Of a DNA stretch of 39,915 nucleotides, positions 1 through 7,775 are shown piece after piece. The stretch covers positions 1 through 39,915 of the forward strand of contig DFIS01000067.1 of assembly GCA_002372175.1 (NCBI GenBank), read 5' to 3'. Under the pieces are notes generated by a model. The model was not told where the DNA came from, did no database searches, and was given only the letters and a program-made list of their open reading frames with translations. A program made the position numbers and the translations under genes. Within the stretch, counting starts at the first letter, position 1. Each line of letters starts with the position of its first letter. This stretch comes from Solobacterium sp. UBA3691 (GTDB lineage Bacteria; Bacillota_I; Bacilli_A; Erysipelotrichales; Erysipelotrichaceae).

Positions 1-188
1 TCTCCGATACCGAAGTCATCCTGATCGACTACAAGACCGATAATGTATCTCCGTCAGAGATCATATCCCGCTACAGTGAGCAGCTGAATACTTACCGGCA
101 TGCGCTGCAGATCCTGCACCCCGGTAAACGGATATCCATCTATGCCTACAGTCTGCACAACGATACCGTGATAGAAATAAAGAAGTGA
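1..188 (+). CDS. addA: AddA helicase-nuclease, C-terminal end (partial)
   Basis: This open frame enters from the left edge (codons in phase from base 3) and ends at TGA 186-188, giving about 61 residues. It reads SDTEVILIDYKTDNVS near the edge, which is the RecB-type nuclease motif (IDYKTD) found near the C-terminus of AddA. A helical segment and a short beta-rich tail ending VIEIKK follow. AddA is the UvrD-like helicase and nuclease subunit of AddAB, which processes double-strand breaks for recombination. The Asp and Lys of the DYKTD motif, which bind metal and act in catalysis in this family, are present. The helicase part and its partner addB lie outside the window. The call rests on the motif and its distance from the stop; another PD-(D/E)XK nuclease of the same superfamily is the main alternative. 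Confidence 0.8.
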   Translation, partial: SDTEVILIDYKTDNVSPSEIISRYSEQLNTYRHALQILHPGKRISIYAYSLHNDTVIEIKK

Positions 189-204
189 TGATGTCACTTC
201 TTTT
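181..204. terminator. Bidirectional hairpin terminator between addA and the nitroreductase gene
   Basis: AGAAGTGA (181-188) pairs with TCACTTCT (194-201) around a 5-base loop and is followed by TTTT. The stem contains the addA stop codon. The opposite strand has A/T runs too, so it can serve the convergent gene, whose stop lies at 203-205. Confidence 0.75.
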
Positions 205-934
205 ATTCATCCCTGTACTGTTTTAAGAACTCCCTGACGGATCTTGTCATCTCCCTGGCAAATCCGGAATTATACTTACGATTATGGAAAGCCCTGATCC
301 AACTGTCATATGTCTCCTCTGTACAGTTCTTCACCAGCATCGCCTTCAGTTCCTCTTCGCCCATCCGGTGATAGGTATTCTCATGAACGATATACTGCAT
401 CTCACAGCGCTTCGGCTTGACTCTCTCCTTCTGCTGTTCAGTCGGATACCCGAATACCAGCATGGCGGCCGGGAAAACATACTCCGGCAGACCCAGGATG
501 TCTCTCTGCGTCTCGGCATTCTCCATGATATCGCCGATGTAGCAGGAACCGATACCCAGGGATTCCGCTGCTGTCACCGCGTTCTGGGCTGCGATCACGG
601 CATCATCCACTGCCAGCAGAAGATCTCCCTCCCCCGGCTTTCTGGCTTCGCACCCGGCATACCGGTATGCCTCATACCACTTCAGGCAGTCCGCGCAGAA
701 GACCAGCACCAGCTTTGCCTGGGCAATAAATGACTGATGATCACAGGACTCTGCCAGTCTCTCCTTCAGCTGCTGATCCCTGACACGAATGATCGTATAC
801 AGCTGCTGATTGCCTGCCGAAGGTGCCATCACAGCTGCCTTCAGGATCACCTGTACGGTCTCTTCATCAATATCCTGTTCCGTAAAAACTCTGACAGATT
901 TGCGTTCATTCAGCTGTCTGATCACTTCGTTCAT
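203..934 (-). CDS. Nitroreductase-family protein
   Basis: This encodes a flavin-dependent nitroreductase-fold protein of about 243 residues, likely a cytosolic NAD(P)H-using oxidoreductase of unknown substrate. Near the N-terminus it has RKSVRVFTEQDI and APSAGNQQ, the FMN-binding signature of the family (R-S-x-R, P-S-x-x-N). A mid-protein AAQNAVTAAESLGIGSCYIGD segment matches the usual A-x-x-N-x-x-LxAxxxGxGxxxxG helix. The C-terminal 60 residues are rich in Arg/Glu/Tyr and extend past the usual core. The start is set at 934 because GGAGG lies 6 bases upstream; an in-frame ATG at 967 has no such site. The start lies inside the 3' end of the upstream NUDIX gene (29-base overlap), so the two are probably co-translated. 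Confidence 0.82.
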   Translation of the reverse strand: MNEVIRQLNERKSVRVFTEQDIDEETVQVILKAAVMAPSAGNQQLYTIIRVRDQQLKERLAESCDHQSFIAQAKLVLVFCADCLKWYEAYRYAGCEARKPGEGDLLLAVDDAVIAAQNAVTAAESLGIGSCYIGDIMENAETQRDILGLPEYVFPAAMLVFGYPTEQQKERVKPKRCEMQYIVHENTYHRMGEEELKAMLVKNCTEETYDSWIRAFHNRKYNSGFAREMTRSVREFLKQYRDE

Positions 935-1370
935 TGTGTTTCCTCCAATACGTATATGCCTGTTCAAGTGCCCATGCCTGCATCTGTGTAAACATGCCCG
1001 GCTTCAGCTCCTCAAGCGTTCCGAAGATCAGTGTATGATACGGTTCTGTCGCCTCCTGCACTTTTGTCAGCAGTTCACCGGCATAGTAAGTCTGCACAGG
1101 ATGAAACGGATAACCATAATGCGGATGTATGCGGTATTCTTCGGCTGTACAGATCATCTCGCCGATACGTACCGTATACCCGGCTTCTTCCAGACATTCA
1201 CGTTCTATGCACGCCTGATGTGTCTCACCGTTTTCGATACCGCCGCCAAGAAGAAAATGCCCTGCCGGTGTATCGATGACTGCGATCTTTCCGTCACTGA
1301 TCGGTATAATATATGCTCCGAACCTGTCGGTATACGTCTTCTCTTCTTTTTCACCGAACACTTTATGCAT
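906..1370 (-). CDS. NUDIX hydrolase
   Basis: This 154-residue protein is a single NUDIX domain, a metal-dependent pyrophosphohydrolase of nucleoside-diphosphate-linked substrates; the actual substrate cannot be read from sequence. The NUDIX box is complete: G-x5-E-x7-RECLEEAGY (residues about 45-66), with the catalytic RExxEExG intact. The N-terminus RFGAYIIPISDGKIAVID is the usual first strand pair. It lies directly upstream of, and overlaps, the nitroreductase gene, suggesting one two-gene unit. No Shine-Dalgarno sequence precedes ATG 1370. Instead a TATAAT at 1382-1377 ends only six bases before the start, so the message may be leaderless. The preceding gene is insulated by a strong terminator at 1384-1410. 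Confidence 0.85.
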   Translation of the reverse strand: MHKVFGEKEEKTYTDRFGAYIIPISDGKIAVIDTPAGHFLLGGGIENGETHQACIERECLEEAGYTVRIGEMICTAEEYRIHPHYGYPFHPVQTYYAGELLTKVQEATEPYHTLIFGTLEELKPGMFTQMQAWALEQAYTYWRKHNERSDQTAE

Positions 1371-1376
1371 AAACCC

Positions 1377-1382
1377 ATTATA
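1377..1382 (-). promoter_or_regulatory. -10 box abutting the NUDIX start (possible leaderless transcript)
   Basis: A perfect TATAAT (minus strand) ends six bases before ATG 1370, and no ribosome binding site is visible. No clear -35 is present; the upstream DNA is the terminator of the preceding gene. Confidence 0.45.
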
Positions 1383-1383
1383 T

Positions 1384-1410
1384 ACAAAAAAACCGGAATC
1401 TCTTCCGGTT
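1384..1410 (-). terminator. Terminator after the secreted-protein gene
   Basis: AACCGGAA (1391-1398) and TTCCGGTT (1403-1410) form an 8-bp stem with a TCTC loop. On the minus strand it is followed by an uninterrupted run of T. Confidence 0.85.
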
Positions 1411-1415
1411 CGTTA

Positions 1416-2075
1416 TCAGTATCCGCCCTGGACTACTCTTTCTTCTTCGAAGTAATCCTTGGTATTCTCAGGCTGTTCGATATCAAGATCGTAGGTGACA
1501 CCGTCTTCCAGTTTCTCATCCAGTACGAGCTCGAAGTCGAGGATCCTGCCGTTGAAGTAAGAATAGTTGTTGTAGTTGCCGTTATTGACGAGACCGTTGC
1601 CGCCGCCGAAGTACTCATATGCCTTCTCGGAGTCAATAACGAACTCGATCACGCTGGCGTTCAGATTGGCACTGCATCCGTCTGTCGCATCGACTGCAGC
1701 CTTGGCATCGATCTTGACGACAGGCAGGATAATACCCGTATCCAGTACGATATAGTACCGGGTACCGATCTCACCGAACTGGTAACCAAGCGCCACACCG
1801 ATAAATCCATCTTCGTCATACAGGAAACCCGTTGTGTCATCAACAGTCATATGCGTATGGATATGTCTGTACTGACGTGACTGCGGATCGGTGATCATGC
1901 GGTAGTCTTCATACGTCTTCGTACTGCTTGATGAGCAGGCACCGATCGACTTGGACTTGAACTCACGCTCGTAATTCTTGAACGCAGTGATCGAAAAGTC
2001 TTCGGTCTTGAAGCCGGCACTGAATACCAGTGCAGCTGCCGCAATTACAGTTTTTACTATCTTATTTAACTTCAT
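1416..2075 (-). CDS. Small secreted protein of unknown function
   Basis: This 219-residue protein is not recognised as a known family. The first 22 residues (MKLNKIVKTVIAAAALVFSAG) form a short Sec-type signal peptide with a KxxK n-region and an Ala-rich core. No lipobox is seen. The mature part is acidic and rich in Tyr, Asn and Gly, with alternating hydrophobic residues (GTRYYIVLDTGIILPVVKI) suggesting beta strands. A short GGGNGLVNNGNYNNYSYF stretch looks like a flexible loop. A Cys lies in a SIGACSSSS stretch and another in DGCSAN; these could form a disulfide. It is a single-gene unit bounded by a terminator downstream. The start has no well-placed Shine-Dalgarno site (GAGGTGG is about 18 bases upstream and falls in the promoter spacer). 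Confidence 0.6.
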   Translation of the reverse strand: MKLNKIVKTVIAAAALVFSAGFKTEDFSITAFKNYEREFKSKSIGACSSSSTKTYEDYRMITDPQSRQYRHIHTHMTVDDTTGFLYDEDGFIGVALGYQFGEIGTRYYIVLDTGIILPVVKIDAKAAVDATDGCSANLNASVIEFVIDSEKAYEYFGGGNGLVNNGNYNNYSYFNGRILDFELVLDEKLEDGVTYDLDIEQPENTKDYFEEERVVQGGY

Positions 2076-2087
2076 AGGGTAATTCCG

Positions 2088-2116
2088 ATTCTACCACCTC
2101 ATATGAAATAACGCAA
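2088..2116 (-). promoter_or_regulatory. SigmaA-type promoter, TTGCGT-17-TAGAAT, very short leader
   Basis: On the minus strand TTGCGT (2116-2111) and TAGAAT (2093-2088) are separated by exactly 17 bases. The -10 ends 12 bases before ATG 2075, so the expected leader is only about 5 bases. Confidence 0.5.
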
Positions 2117-2133
2117 GTTTTTGTGATACAGGA

Positions 2134-2940
2134 CTATTTTGATGATTCTGCTTCCATCTTCTGCAGTAAAGTCATGCCGCAGTACTTCTCGGTATTCTTC
2201 TTCACCAGGAAGAGAATGACAAACTGCATGATGATATGTGCTGCCGTTCCGGCAAGGCCAAGGATGATGCCTGTATCCGATTCGGCTGCATTTTCGCTTA
2301 GCATCATCAGATTGTTTGATGTACATGCGTCATACAGCGTGTGAAGAAGGATCGGGATCAGGAATGCAAGGACATACTGCAGGAAGCGGGGCTTATCATT
2401 GATCTTGTTGTATTTGGCAATACCGAGATGCTTGGCCATGAGGATGCCGTAGCACATATGACCTGCAATTGTCAGCATTCTGATCCAAATGGCCTGCGCC
2501 TCCGCGTCACCGTACAGGAATTCCTCGGGAAGTGTGAAGCCGATACCCACCGCAGCACCGATCAGGATATACTCATATACGTTTCTGATCTTCTTTCGGA
2601 AAAGGAAGATCGTGATGATCATGGCAGCGAACTTTGTCAGTTCTTCAGGAGCACCGGCCATGATAAACGCCATAAACATGGATTTGACAAACACGTGGGC
2701 TCCGCCTGAGCTGATTCCAAGCCAGTTGAGCAAGGCTGCGACACCGATCAGTACATAAAAGGAAACAGACAGTGACGCCGCACCAAGTCCGACCGGCACG
2801 AGTGCCTGAAGCCAGGATATCGGTGAAGGTGTTTCCCTTTTTATCATGCGGTAATAAAGTACACCAAGTATAACAGTTGATAATATTGTCTGAAAAACAG
2901 CCATAAACATCCTCTTCTTTCCAAGTGCCGCAAGCGTCAC
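2134..2940 (-). CDS. PrsW-family intramembrane metalloprotease
   Basis: This is a 268-residue polytopic membrane protein with about seven or eight hydrophobic segments. It carries the PrsW (M82) signature residues in the expected order: GAPEELTKF (Glu99-Glu100), FTLPEEFLY (Glu139-Glu140), HMCYGILMA (His161) and LLHTLYDA (His200, Asp204), each in or next to a membrane helix. In Bacillus, PrsW performs site-1 cleavage of the anti-sigma factor RsiW; the substrate here is unknown and no anti-sigma/sigma pair is in the window. The start is GTG at 2940, with CAGGAG ten bases upstream; a later ATG has no such site. The gene is shorter at the C-terminus than double-domain PrsW proteins. The downstream secreted-protein gene has its own promoter, so co-transcription is not required. 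Confidence 0.82.
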   Translation of the reverse strand: MTLAALGKKRMFMAVFQTILSTVILGVLYYRMIKRETPSPISWLQALVPVGLGAASLSVSFYVLIGVAALLNWLGISSGGAHVFVKSMFMAFIMAGAPEELTKFAAMIITIFLFRKKIRNVYEYILIGAAVGIGFTLPEEFLYGDAEAQAIWIRMLTIAGHMCYGILMAKHLGIAKYNKINDKPRFLQYVLAFLIPILLHTLYDACTSNNLMMLSENAAESDTGIILGLAGTAAHIIMQFVILFLVKKNTEKYCGMTLLQKMEAESSK

Positions 2941-3184
2941 AATAGTATCACTCCTGCAGAGTAAATTGCACTTTATTGTCTGCTCATCAGGAGAAAGTCA
3001 GCACATACGCCGGTGTCCTGGCAGATGACAGTGACAGTAATACAATTATAACAAAGCTCCCCTGCCGCGATAAGACATTCGGAAGATTTCTGCAGTGTAC
3101 AGCACTTTCCCCGGTGAAAGAGCGGAAGCAGTGAAAAGACCGGATATGCCAGGTACTGCATTCCGGTCAGCTGTAACTGATGAT

Positions 3185-3210
3185 AAAAGGGACGCTGAAC
3201 CGTCCCTTTA
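3185..3210. terminator. Hairpin terminator after the MBL-fold gene
   Basis: AAAGGGACG (3186-3194) pairs with CGTCCCTTT (3201-3209) around CTGAAC, ending in TTTT on the minus strand. It closes the SLC13/hydrolase operon. Confidence 0.8.
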
Positions 3211-3213
3211 TGC

Positions 3214-4191
3214 TTACTTGTTGATCAGGTATACGCTGACGTTGCCCTCAGCATCCTTGGCATAACCGTACCAGACACCTGTCTCCGGGGTCAGGAACGT
3301 TGTTGTTTCACCTGCTTCGTCGCAGTATCCCGCAAACTTCTCTGCCATTGCATCGAGTTCTTCGTAGGAGAAGTGCTGCTGATGTTCAGGCAGGGCTGTC
3401 TTTGCCTTGACTTCCGCAATGAACTTGCCCATCGGTCCGCAGTCAGGATTGCGTCTGTTGCCACCGAAGCTGGCACCGGCTACCTGATACATGAACAGAT
3501 CCGGTTTGGCATCACGATAGAAGTACTTTCTGGTCTCATAACCGATACCGTCTGCACCCATCTGGGAATTCCACAGCAGGATGGTAAAGCCTTCCTCCGT
3601 AGTAATCTTGAGATTCATCAGTTCACGCTCATAGATCCACTTCCAGATCTTGAAGAAGTCTACGTTTCCGTTTTCATCTTCATACAGTCTGCCGTTGGGA
3701 TCTACACCGGCACGCTTGAGAGGATTAACTGCTCTTCCGATGTTGTGGTTGGAACGGCATGTCTCAATGGTAAAACCGTCAAACTCAAACATGTCATGAG
3801 CTCCTGCTTCTGTGAAGTAGTGGGAGAAGTAGTCTACGTTCTGGGCCACAATCACGGAAGGAATCGTATGCTCAGGAATGATGATATGTGCATCCGGATA
3901 CTTTTCCAGTACTTCCGCAAGATTTCCTGTGTGGTCAAAATGTCCGTGAGTAAGCAGAATCACATCTGCTCCGTTTACCCATTCTCCGGCCGGAAGATCT
4001 GTCGGAGTATATTTGTATTCATTATGGGCATCGTTGGGATCATCAAAGTAAGGATCCATAACGATCGTCTTTCCGTTGGGCAGTACAAACTCATAGAAGT
4101 TAACACCGCTCCAGCGAACCTTCACCAGCACGCTTGGATCATCCCACTGTTTTACCGGCAGTGCCGTTCTGTCAATTACTTTAGAACTCAT
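3214..4191 (-). CDS. UlaG-like metallo-beta-lactamase-fold hydrolase
   Basis: This 325-residue cytosolic protein has the MBL-fold metal site HGHFDH at residues 82-87. An N-terminal strand pattern (VRWSGVNFYEFVLPNGKTIVMDPYF) resembles UlaG-like lactonases and related 'metal-dependent hydrolases'. Further candidate metal ligands are His in SNHNIG and an Asp/Asn near LLWNSQMGADG. There is no signal peptide, so it acts on an imported compound. It is the last gene of the run SLC13 transporter, alpha/beta hydrolase, MBL hydrolase, 23 bases after its neighbour and just before a terminator. Family members open lactones or cleave phosphodiesters and esters. Combined with an anion importer, a lactone or ester of a carboxylic acid is a reasonable inference, but the substrate is unknown. 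ATG 4191 has GGAG about 7 bases upstream. Confidence 0.78.
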   Translation of the reverse strand: MSSKVIDRTALPVKQWDDPSVLVKVRWSGVNFYEFVLPNGKTIVMDPYFDDPNDAHNEYKYTPTDLPAGEWVNGADVILLTHGHFDHTGNLAEVLEKYPDAHIIIPEHTIPSVIVAQNVDYFSHYFTEAGAHDMFEFDGFTIETCRSNHNIGRAVNPLKRAGVDPNGRLYEDENGNVDFFKIWKWIYERELMNLKITTEEGFTILLWNSQMGADGIGYETRKYFYRDAKPDLFMYQVAGASFGGNRRNPDCGPMGKFIAEVKAKTALPEHQQHFSYEELDAMAEKFAGYCDEAGETTTFLTPETGVWYGYAKDAEGNVSVYLINK

Positions 4192-4214
4192 AACTTTACT
4201 CCTTTTTATTCATA

Positions 4215-5264
4215 TCAGAGATTATGCTTTTCCAGCCAGGATAAGACCAGATCTGCAATCTCCAGGTTATTCTTTTCCAGCATCATCATATGTCCGTTGC
4301 CGTGTATACCGGCTTCTTCCAGACGGATGAAGTCGTGCTGTACACCGCACTGATTCAACAGATAGGACACCAGATGATCACTCTGTGCGTGATAGGAAGC
4401 TTCACTTGTGATCAGTATGATCGGTATCCCCGCAAGCCTTGGAAGCTTTCTGGCAGGTTCTTTCATCACCCACCCGTCAGGGATATCTTCAGCATCTGAT
4501 TTAAGCAGTTCCAGTTCGAAGTCTTCCGGTGAATTGACCGGAGGCTCGTAGTGCAGCGGCACACTTGCCAGACCGTAATCCCGGGCAGCAGGCTTTGTCA
4601 AGTCTCTGGAGAACGGAGGGGCCGTCGGTTCCAGAGAGACGATACCTTCTACGTATTCCGGATAGTAATCTCTCAGAAGCCATCCGAAGGGTCCTGCCTG
4701 AGAATGTGTGATCAGTATTGCAGGACCGGTCTTTTCCAGCAGTTCTTTGCCTGCCTGCAGTACCAGTTCCTGCGAATCTTTGTTGGAAGGCAGATACTCC
4801 ACCTGGGATTGAAGAAACTGTCTGGATATTTCACTGTTCAGATCTTCTCCGCCTCCCGGCCACTGTGTATGTCGTTTGGCCTGAGGCCAACTTCCCTCTG
4901 CGGTCATAAAGCGGTTCTGCAGTGCTTCCGCGGTATGATGCATTGTCGGTCCGTTGACCTGGGGATGCCAGGCAGAACGTGCTCTTGCGGGCTGTTCCGC
5001 CAGATATACAACATACCCCTGAGAGACAAAGTAATCTGCCCATCCCATACGTCCGTCCGGTGTAATTAACCAGTTGACATTGGTCTGACCGGCACCGTGG
5101 AACATGATTACAGGGTATGGATGACGGATTTCACACGGCACATAGACTTCCACAAACATCTGGTTTGCGTAGTAATGGTCGCTGCCTTCTCCGTGCAGGG
5201 AACCTCCGACATAGAAGATTCCTTTCTCTTTGACAAATGACTGGTCAATCAGGGGTATATTCAT
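4215..5264 (-). CDS. Alpha/beta-hydrolase (esterase-like)
   Basis: This 349-residue protein has the alpha/beta-hydrolase elements in order: an oxyanion-loop HGAG (56-59), a nucleophile elbow THSQAG with Ser188, and a C-terminal GNGHMMM giving the catalytic His. The first elbow position is Thr instead of the usual Gly (THSQAG versus GxSxG), a known variant. No signal peptide is seen, so it is cytosolic. An insertion between strands (about residues 95-165, with a GPTMHH and a WPGGGED loop) probably forms a lid that shapes the active site. The gene starts 10 bases after the stop of the SLC13 transporter gene (GGAG just upstream of ATG 5264) and is followed by an MBL-fold hydrolase. This suggests two successive hydrolytic steps on an imported anion. 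Exact chemistry is unknown. Confidence 0.78.
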   Translation of the reverse strand: MNIPLIDQSFVKEKGIFYVGGSLHGEGSDHYYANQMFVEVYVPCEIRHPYPVIMFHGAGQTNVNWLITPDGRMGWADYFVSQGYVVYLAEQPARARSAWHPQVNGPTMHHTAEALQNRFMTAEGSWPQAKRHTQWPGGGEDLNSEISRQFLQSQVEYLPSNKDSQELVLQAGKELLEKTGPAILITHSQAGPFGWLLRDYYPEYVEGIVSLEPTAPPFSRDLTKPAARDYGLASVPLHYEPPVNSPEDFELELLKSDAEDIPDGWVMKEPARKLPRLAGIPIILITSEASYHAQSDHLVSYLLNQCGVQHDFIRLEEAGIHGNGHMMMLEKNNLEIADLVLSWLEKHNL

Positions 5265-5274
5265 TGTGAGCTCC

Positions 5275-6582
5275 TTAGAAACAAGGGATCAAGGTCATGG
5301 TGATGAATACGGAAGCGATACAGATGATCAGGGAAGGTAACCAGCCCATCTTGAGCAGGTCTTTCTGGTCATATCCGCCGAAACCCATCATCAGAGGTAC
5401 GGTAGCTGTAGCAGAAGGTGTCAGGAACGCTGTCAGGGAAGCTGCGCTGAGGAGAATCAGCGGTCCTACCGGGTTAGCGCCGAGTGCCTTACATGTCAGG
5501 ATAATGATCGGAACGAAGATGTTTCCTACAGACTGGTTCTGCATAACCTGTGTCAGCAGGAACGGGATAATGAAGAACGCAGCACCGATCACATAACTGT
5601 TGTGAGTTCCGCCAAGTGCCTGTGCAAGCTTCTCACCGATCAGGTCACCAAGTCCGCACTCAACCATAGCGCCGCCGACAGACAGAGCTGCGATCAGCAT
5701 CAGTACGATCATGAACGGAACAGCATTGGTAGCTTCTTTCGGTTTCAGAACGCGTGTAACAACTTCCAGTGTCGCACCGGTCATCGCAACCTGCCAGTTG
5801 GCCAGGCCAAGCTTACTGGAGAAGATCAAGCCAAGTGTTGTCAGAGCGAACAGGAAGTAACCGAGGAATTCCTGCAGAGGGGGAAGCGGTTCCTGTTTGT
5901 TGGCACCTGTGTGCTTGGAGGAAGAAGCTGTGATCGGAACGGAAGGCTGTGCAGGAGCGAACTTCGGCGCAACGAAGATCGCATAAGCCAGGATGATGAT
6001 CGCGGAAAGGATTCTTCCCTTGAACGGATCAAGCAGCTGCATCTGATAATCTGTATAACCGTAGGATTCCAGATAACCGTTCTGGGTCGCAAAGGTCGTC
6101 GCACCTGTGCCGATCGGCAGAACGTTACATGTACCGACAGCCACAAGACCCATCGAGAAGATCGCCTTGGAAGGGCTGACACCTGCTTCTTCGCAGGTAG
6201 CACTGAGCATCGGTGCCATGATCGTGAATACAGCGACCGGACTCGGGATCAGGTTGGCAAGCAGGAATGTCACCAGCATATAACCAGCCATCATGACTGT
6301 GAAGTTACCGCCGGCAATCTTATAGACTGCGCTGGACAGCTTGTTTACCGCCTGTGTGCGATTGAAGCCGGCTGCGACGATGAACATGCCGGTGATGAGC
6401 AGAACGTTCTGGTTCGCGAAGTTCGCAAGAACATTCTTTGCCGGGACGATGCCGGACCATGCGGTAAGAATGATCGCGCAGAGAGCGACGACACCGTTCG
6501 TTGTCTTTAATTTTTTAGCAGAGACATATCCGCCGATCAAGAATACGAACAGGCCGAGACATAAATACATTTGAGTTGTCAT
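5275..6582 (-). CDS. SLC13/DASS-family anion:cation symporter
   Basis: This 435-residue polytopic membrane protein has about eleven hydrophobic helices in two related halves. Half one contains NLIPSPVAVFTIMAPM and half two SATATVPLMMGFGG, the two inverted-repeat substrate loops of the divalent-anion:sodium symporter group (DASS/CitT/SLC13). A central hydrophilic loop (residues about 212-235, rich in Ser/Pro/Lys/Gln) separates the halves. Family members import di- or tricarboxylates, or sulfate. It is the first gene of a unit with two hydrolases; Shine-Dalgarno AAAGGGG lies 5 bases before ATG 6582. Upstream lie a TATAAT and a large nested inverted repeat, and then the LysR gene on the same strand. 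The operon is therefore likely induced by the transported acid through LysR. The substrate is not determined. Confidence 0.82.
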   Translation of the reverse strand: MTTQMYLCLGLFVFLIGGYVSAKKLKTTNGVVALCAIILTAWSGIVPAKNVLANFANQNVLLITGMFIVAAGFNRTQAVNKLSSAVYKIAGGNFTVMMAGYMLVTFLLANLIPSPVAVFTIMAPMLSATCEEAGVSPSKAIFSMGLVAVGTCNVLPIGTGATTFATQNGYLESYGYTDYQMQLLDPFKGRILSAIIILAYAIFVAPKFAPAQPSVPITASSSKHTGANKQEPLPPLQEFLGYFLFALTTLGLIFSSKLGLANWQVAMTGATLEVVTRVLKPKEATNAVPFMIVLMLIAALSVGGAMVECGLGDLIGEKLAQALGGTHNSYVIGAAFFIIPFLLTQVMQNQSVGNIFVPIIILTCKALGANPVGPLILLSAASLTAFLTPSATATVPLMMGFGGYDQKDLLKMGWLPSLIICIASVFITMTLIPCF

Positions 6583-6670
6583 AAAGTTCCCCTTTCTTCA
6601 AATGTGATTCTGATTGTCTCTTCTATCCGGTCAGCCAGATCATTAACCCCTTGTTCTGACTGTGAAATAA

Positions 6671-6713
6671 AAGAGAAGCTTTGTTAACGCTTACATTATA
6701 ACGATCTTCTCTT
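6671..6713 (-). promoter_or_regulatory. Nested inverted repeat and -10 box at the SLC13 operon promoter
   Basis: AAGAGAAG (6671-6678) and CTTCTCTT (6706-6713) form the outer arms, and GTTA (6683-6686) and TAAC (6699-6702) the inner arms, with nearly the same centre (about 6692). A minus-strand TATAAT (6700-6695) lies inside. A TTGAAA lies 14 bases upstream of the -10, too close for an ideal -35, which suits an activator-dependent promoter. The adjacent LysR protein is the natural candidate ligand. Confidence 0.55.
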
Positions 6714-6762
6714 CTTTCAACTCATGCCGAACTTTTTATGAATTATACGGAAAATGTATAAG

Positions 6763-7692
6763 TTATGATTCTGTCACCTTCAGGCATTTTCTGAGGATCC
6801 TGTACTTCTCCGTATTCTCGAAGCCTTTCCTGCAGATGATATACCGCCATGTTTCGACATCCTGTTCAGGATCGATCAGTACATATCTGTCGATCGTCCC
6901 TCTCGCCCAGTCAGGTCTCAGTTCACTGGAGGCAGCCGAACTCAGCAGATATGACGCAATTCCGTCATCTGCCATCTTCATCCGCTTATACATCGAGGTA
7001 TCCTCTTCAATGATCTTTACGTTAAGATGATACTTCTCCACGAGACGGTCAAACACATCCCTGCTGGCACTGCCCTTCTTGTTTACAATGATCGTATCTT
7101 TCTCCAGATCGTGTACATCGATCACCGGTGTTTCCAGACCTTCAATATACCTCTTGGTCTCATGCAGAGGACTCTTGGAGGAAAGATAGACATTGGTATG
7201 CATCCTCTTCTCCTTCTCGTAGTAGATATTATCGTATTTCTCTGCCACATTGATCACAGCCACATCCAGTTCACCGCTCAGCACCTGCATATGCAGCTGC
7301 CGGCTGCTTGCGGCATGCGTCTCCAGCTGATATGCCTGTACATTGCGGTAGAACCACTTCAGCATCTCTCCAAACATAAAGACCGACTGCTGCGGGGGTG
7401 TACCGAACCTGATCGTACTCTCATCACGCAGTTTATAGGACTCAAGCTGACGGATCATATTCTCATGTGTCGCAATGATCTCCTGTGCCGCATTGTAAAA
7501 CATGCGGCCCTCTTCTGTCAGTTCTGCCTTCTTGCCCTGGGTCCTGGCAAACAGCGTGATATTATACTCTTCCTCCACACGCCTGATACTGCGGCTGATG
7601 GCAGGCTGTGCCGTAAACAGCTTCTCTGATGCTCTGTTAATACTACCTGTTTCAATGACTGCTGTGATCTTTTTCAAATCGTCGATCGTCAT
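6763..7692 (-). CDS. LysR-family transcriptional regulator
   Basis: This 309-residue regulator has the N-terminal winged helix-turn-helix of the LysR family: ITAVIETGSINRASEKLF then AQPAISRSIRRVEEEYNITLF (residues about 9-55). A linker helix and a periplasmic-binding-protein-like effector domain follow. GGAGG lies 6 bases before ATG 7692. It is transcribed in the same direction as the SLC13/hydrolase genes, not divergently as is most common for LysR genes. A 180-base gap holding a palindromic promoter separates them. It most likely senses the transported acid or a product and activates the downstream operon; this is inferred from position only. A TATAAT about 37 bases upstream of the start, just past the preceding terminator, is its probable promoter. 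Confidence 0.9.
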   Translation of the reverse strand: MTIDDLKKITAVIETGSINRASEKLFTAQPAISRSIRRVEEEYNITLFARTQGKKAELTEEGRMFYNAAQEIIATHENMIRQLESYKLRDESTIRFGTPPQQSVFMFGEMLKWFYRNVQAYQLETHAASSRQLHMQVLSGELDVAVINVAEKYDNIYYEKEKRMHTNVYLSSKSPLHETKRYIEGLETPVIDVHDLEKDTIIVNKKGSASRDVFDRLVEKYHLNVKIIEEDTSMYKRMKMADDGIASYLLSSAASSELRPDWARGTIDRYVLIDPEQDVETWRYIICRKGFENTEKYRILRKCLKVTES

Positions 7693-7743
7693 GATAGCCT
7701 CCGTAGGATCAATTTACCTAACATCATTATACTTACCCCGCAC

Positions 7744-7769
7744 AAAAAAAAGCAGGGAATATTCCCTGC
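7744..7769 (-). terminator. Terminator after the EIIC-like gene
   Basis: GCAGGGAAT (7752-7760) and ATTCCCTGC (7761-7769) form a palindromic stem followed on the minus strand by eight T. It separates the metG-nadK-EIIC run from lysR. Confidence 0.88.
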
Positions 7770-7775
7770 CATGTA

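Noticed and set aside
810..1880. 356-codon plus-strand frame across the nitroreductase, NUDIX and secreted-protein genes
   Set aside because: It runs antisense through three well-supported genes and a terminator, and has no family signature.
2970..3010. CTGATGAG on the minus strand, reminiscent of a hammerhead ribozyme core
   Set aside because: The matching GAAA and cleavage-site elements with three flanking stems are not found.
2973..3161. 62-codon minus-strand frame between prsW and the MBL hydrolase
   Set aside because: No ribosome site and no recognisable features; the stretch is better read as an upstream region of prsW (a TATAAT lies at 3050-3045).
5602..6510. 302-codon plus-strand frame opposite the SLC13 transporter
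   Set aside because: It is the antisense of hydrophobic codons, rich in Arg/His/Gln/Cys, as expected for a shadow frame.
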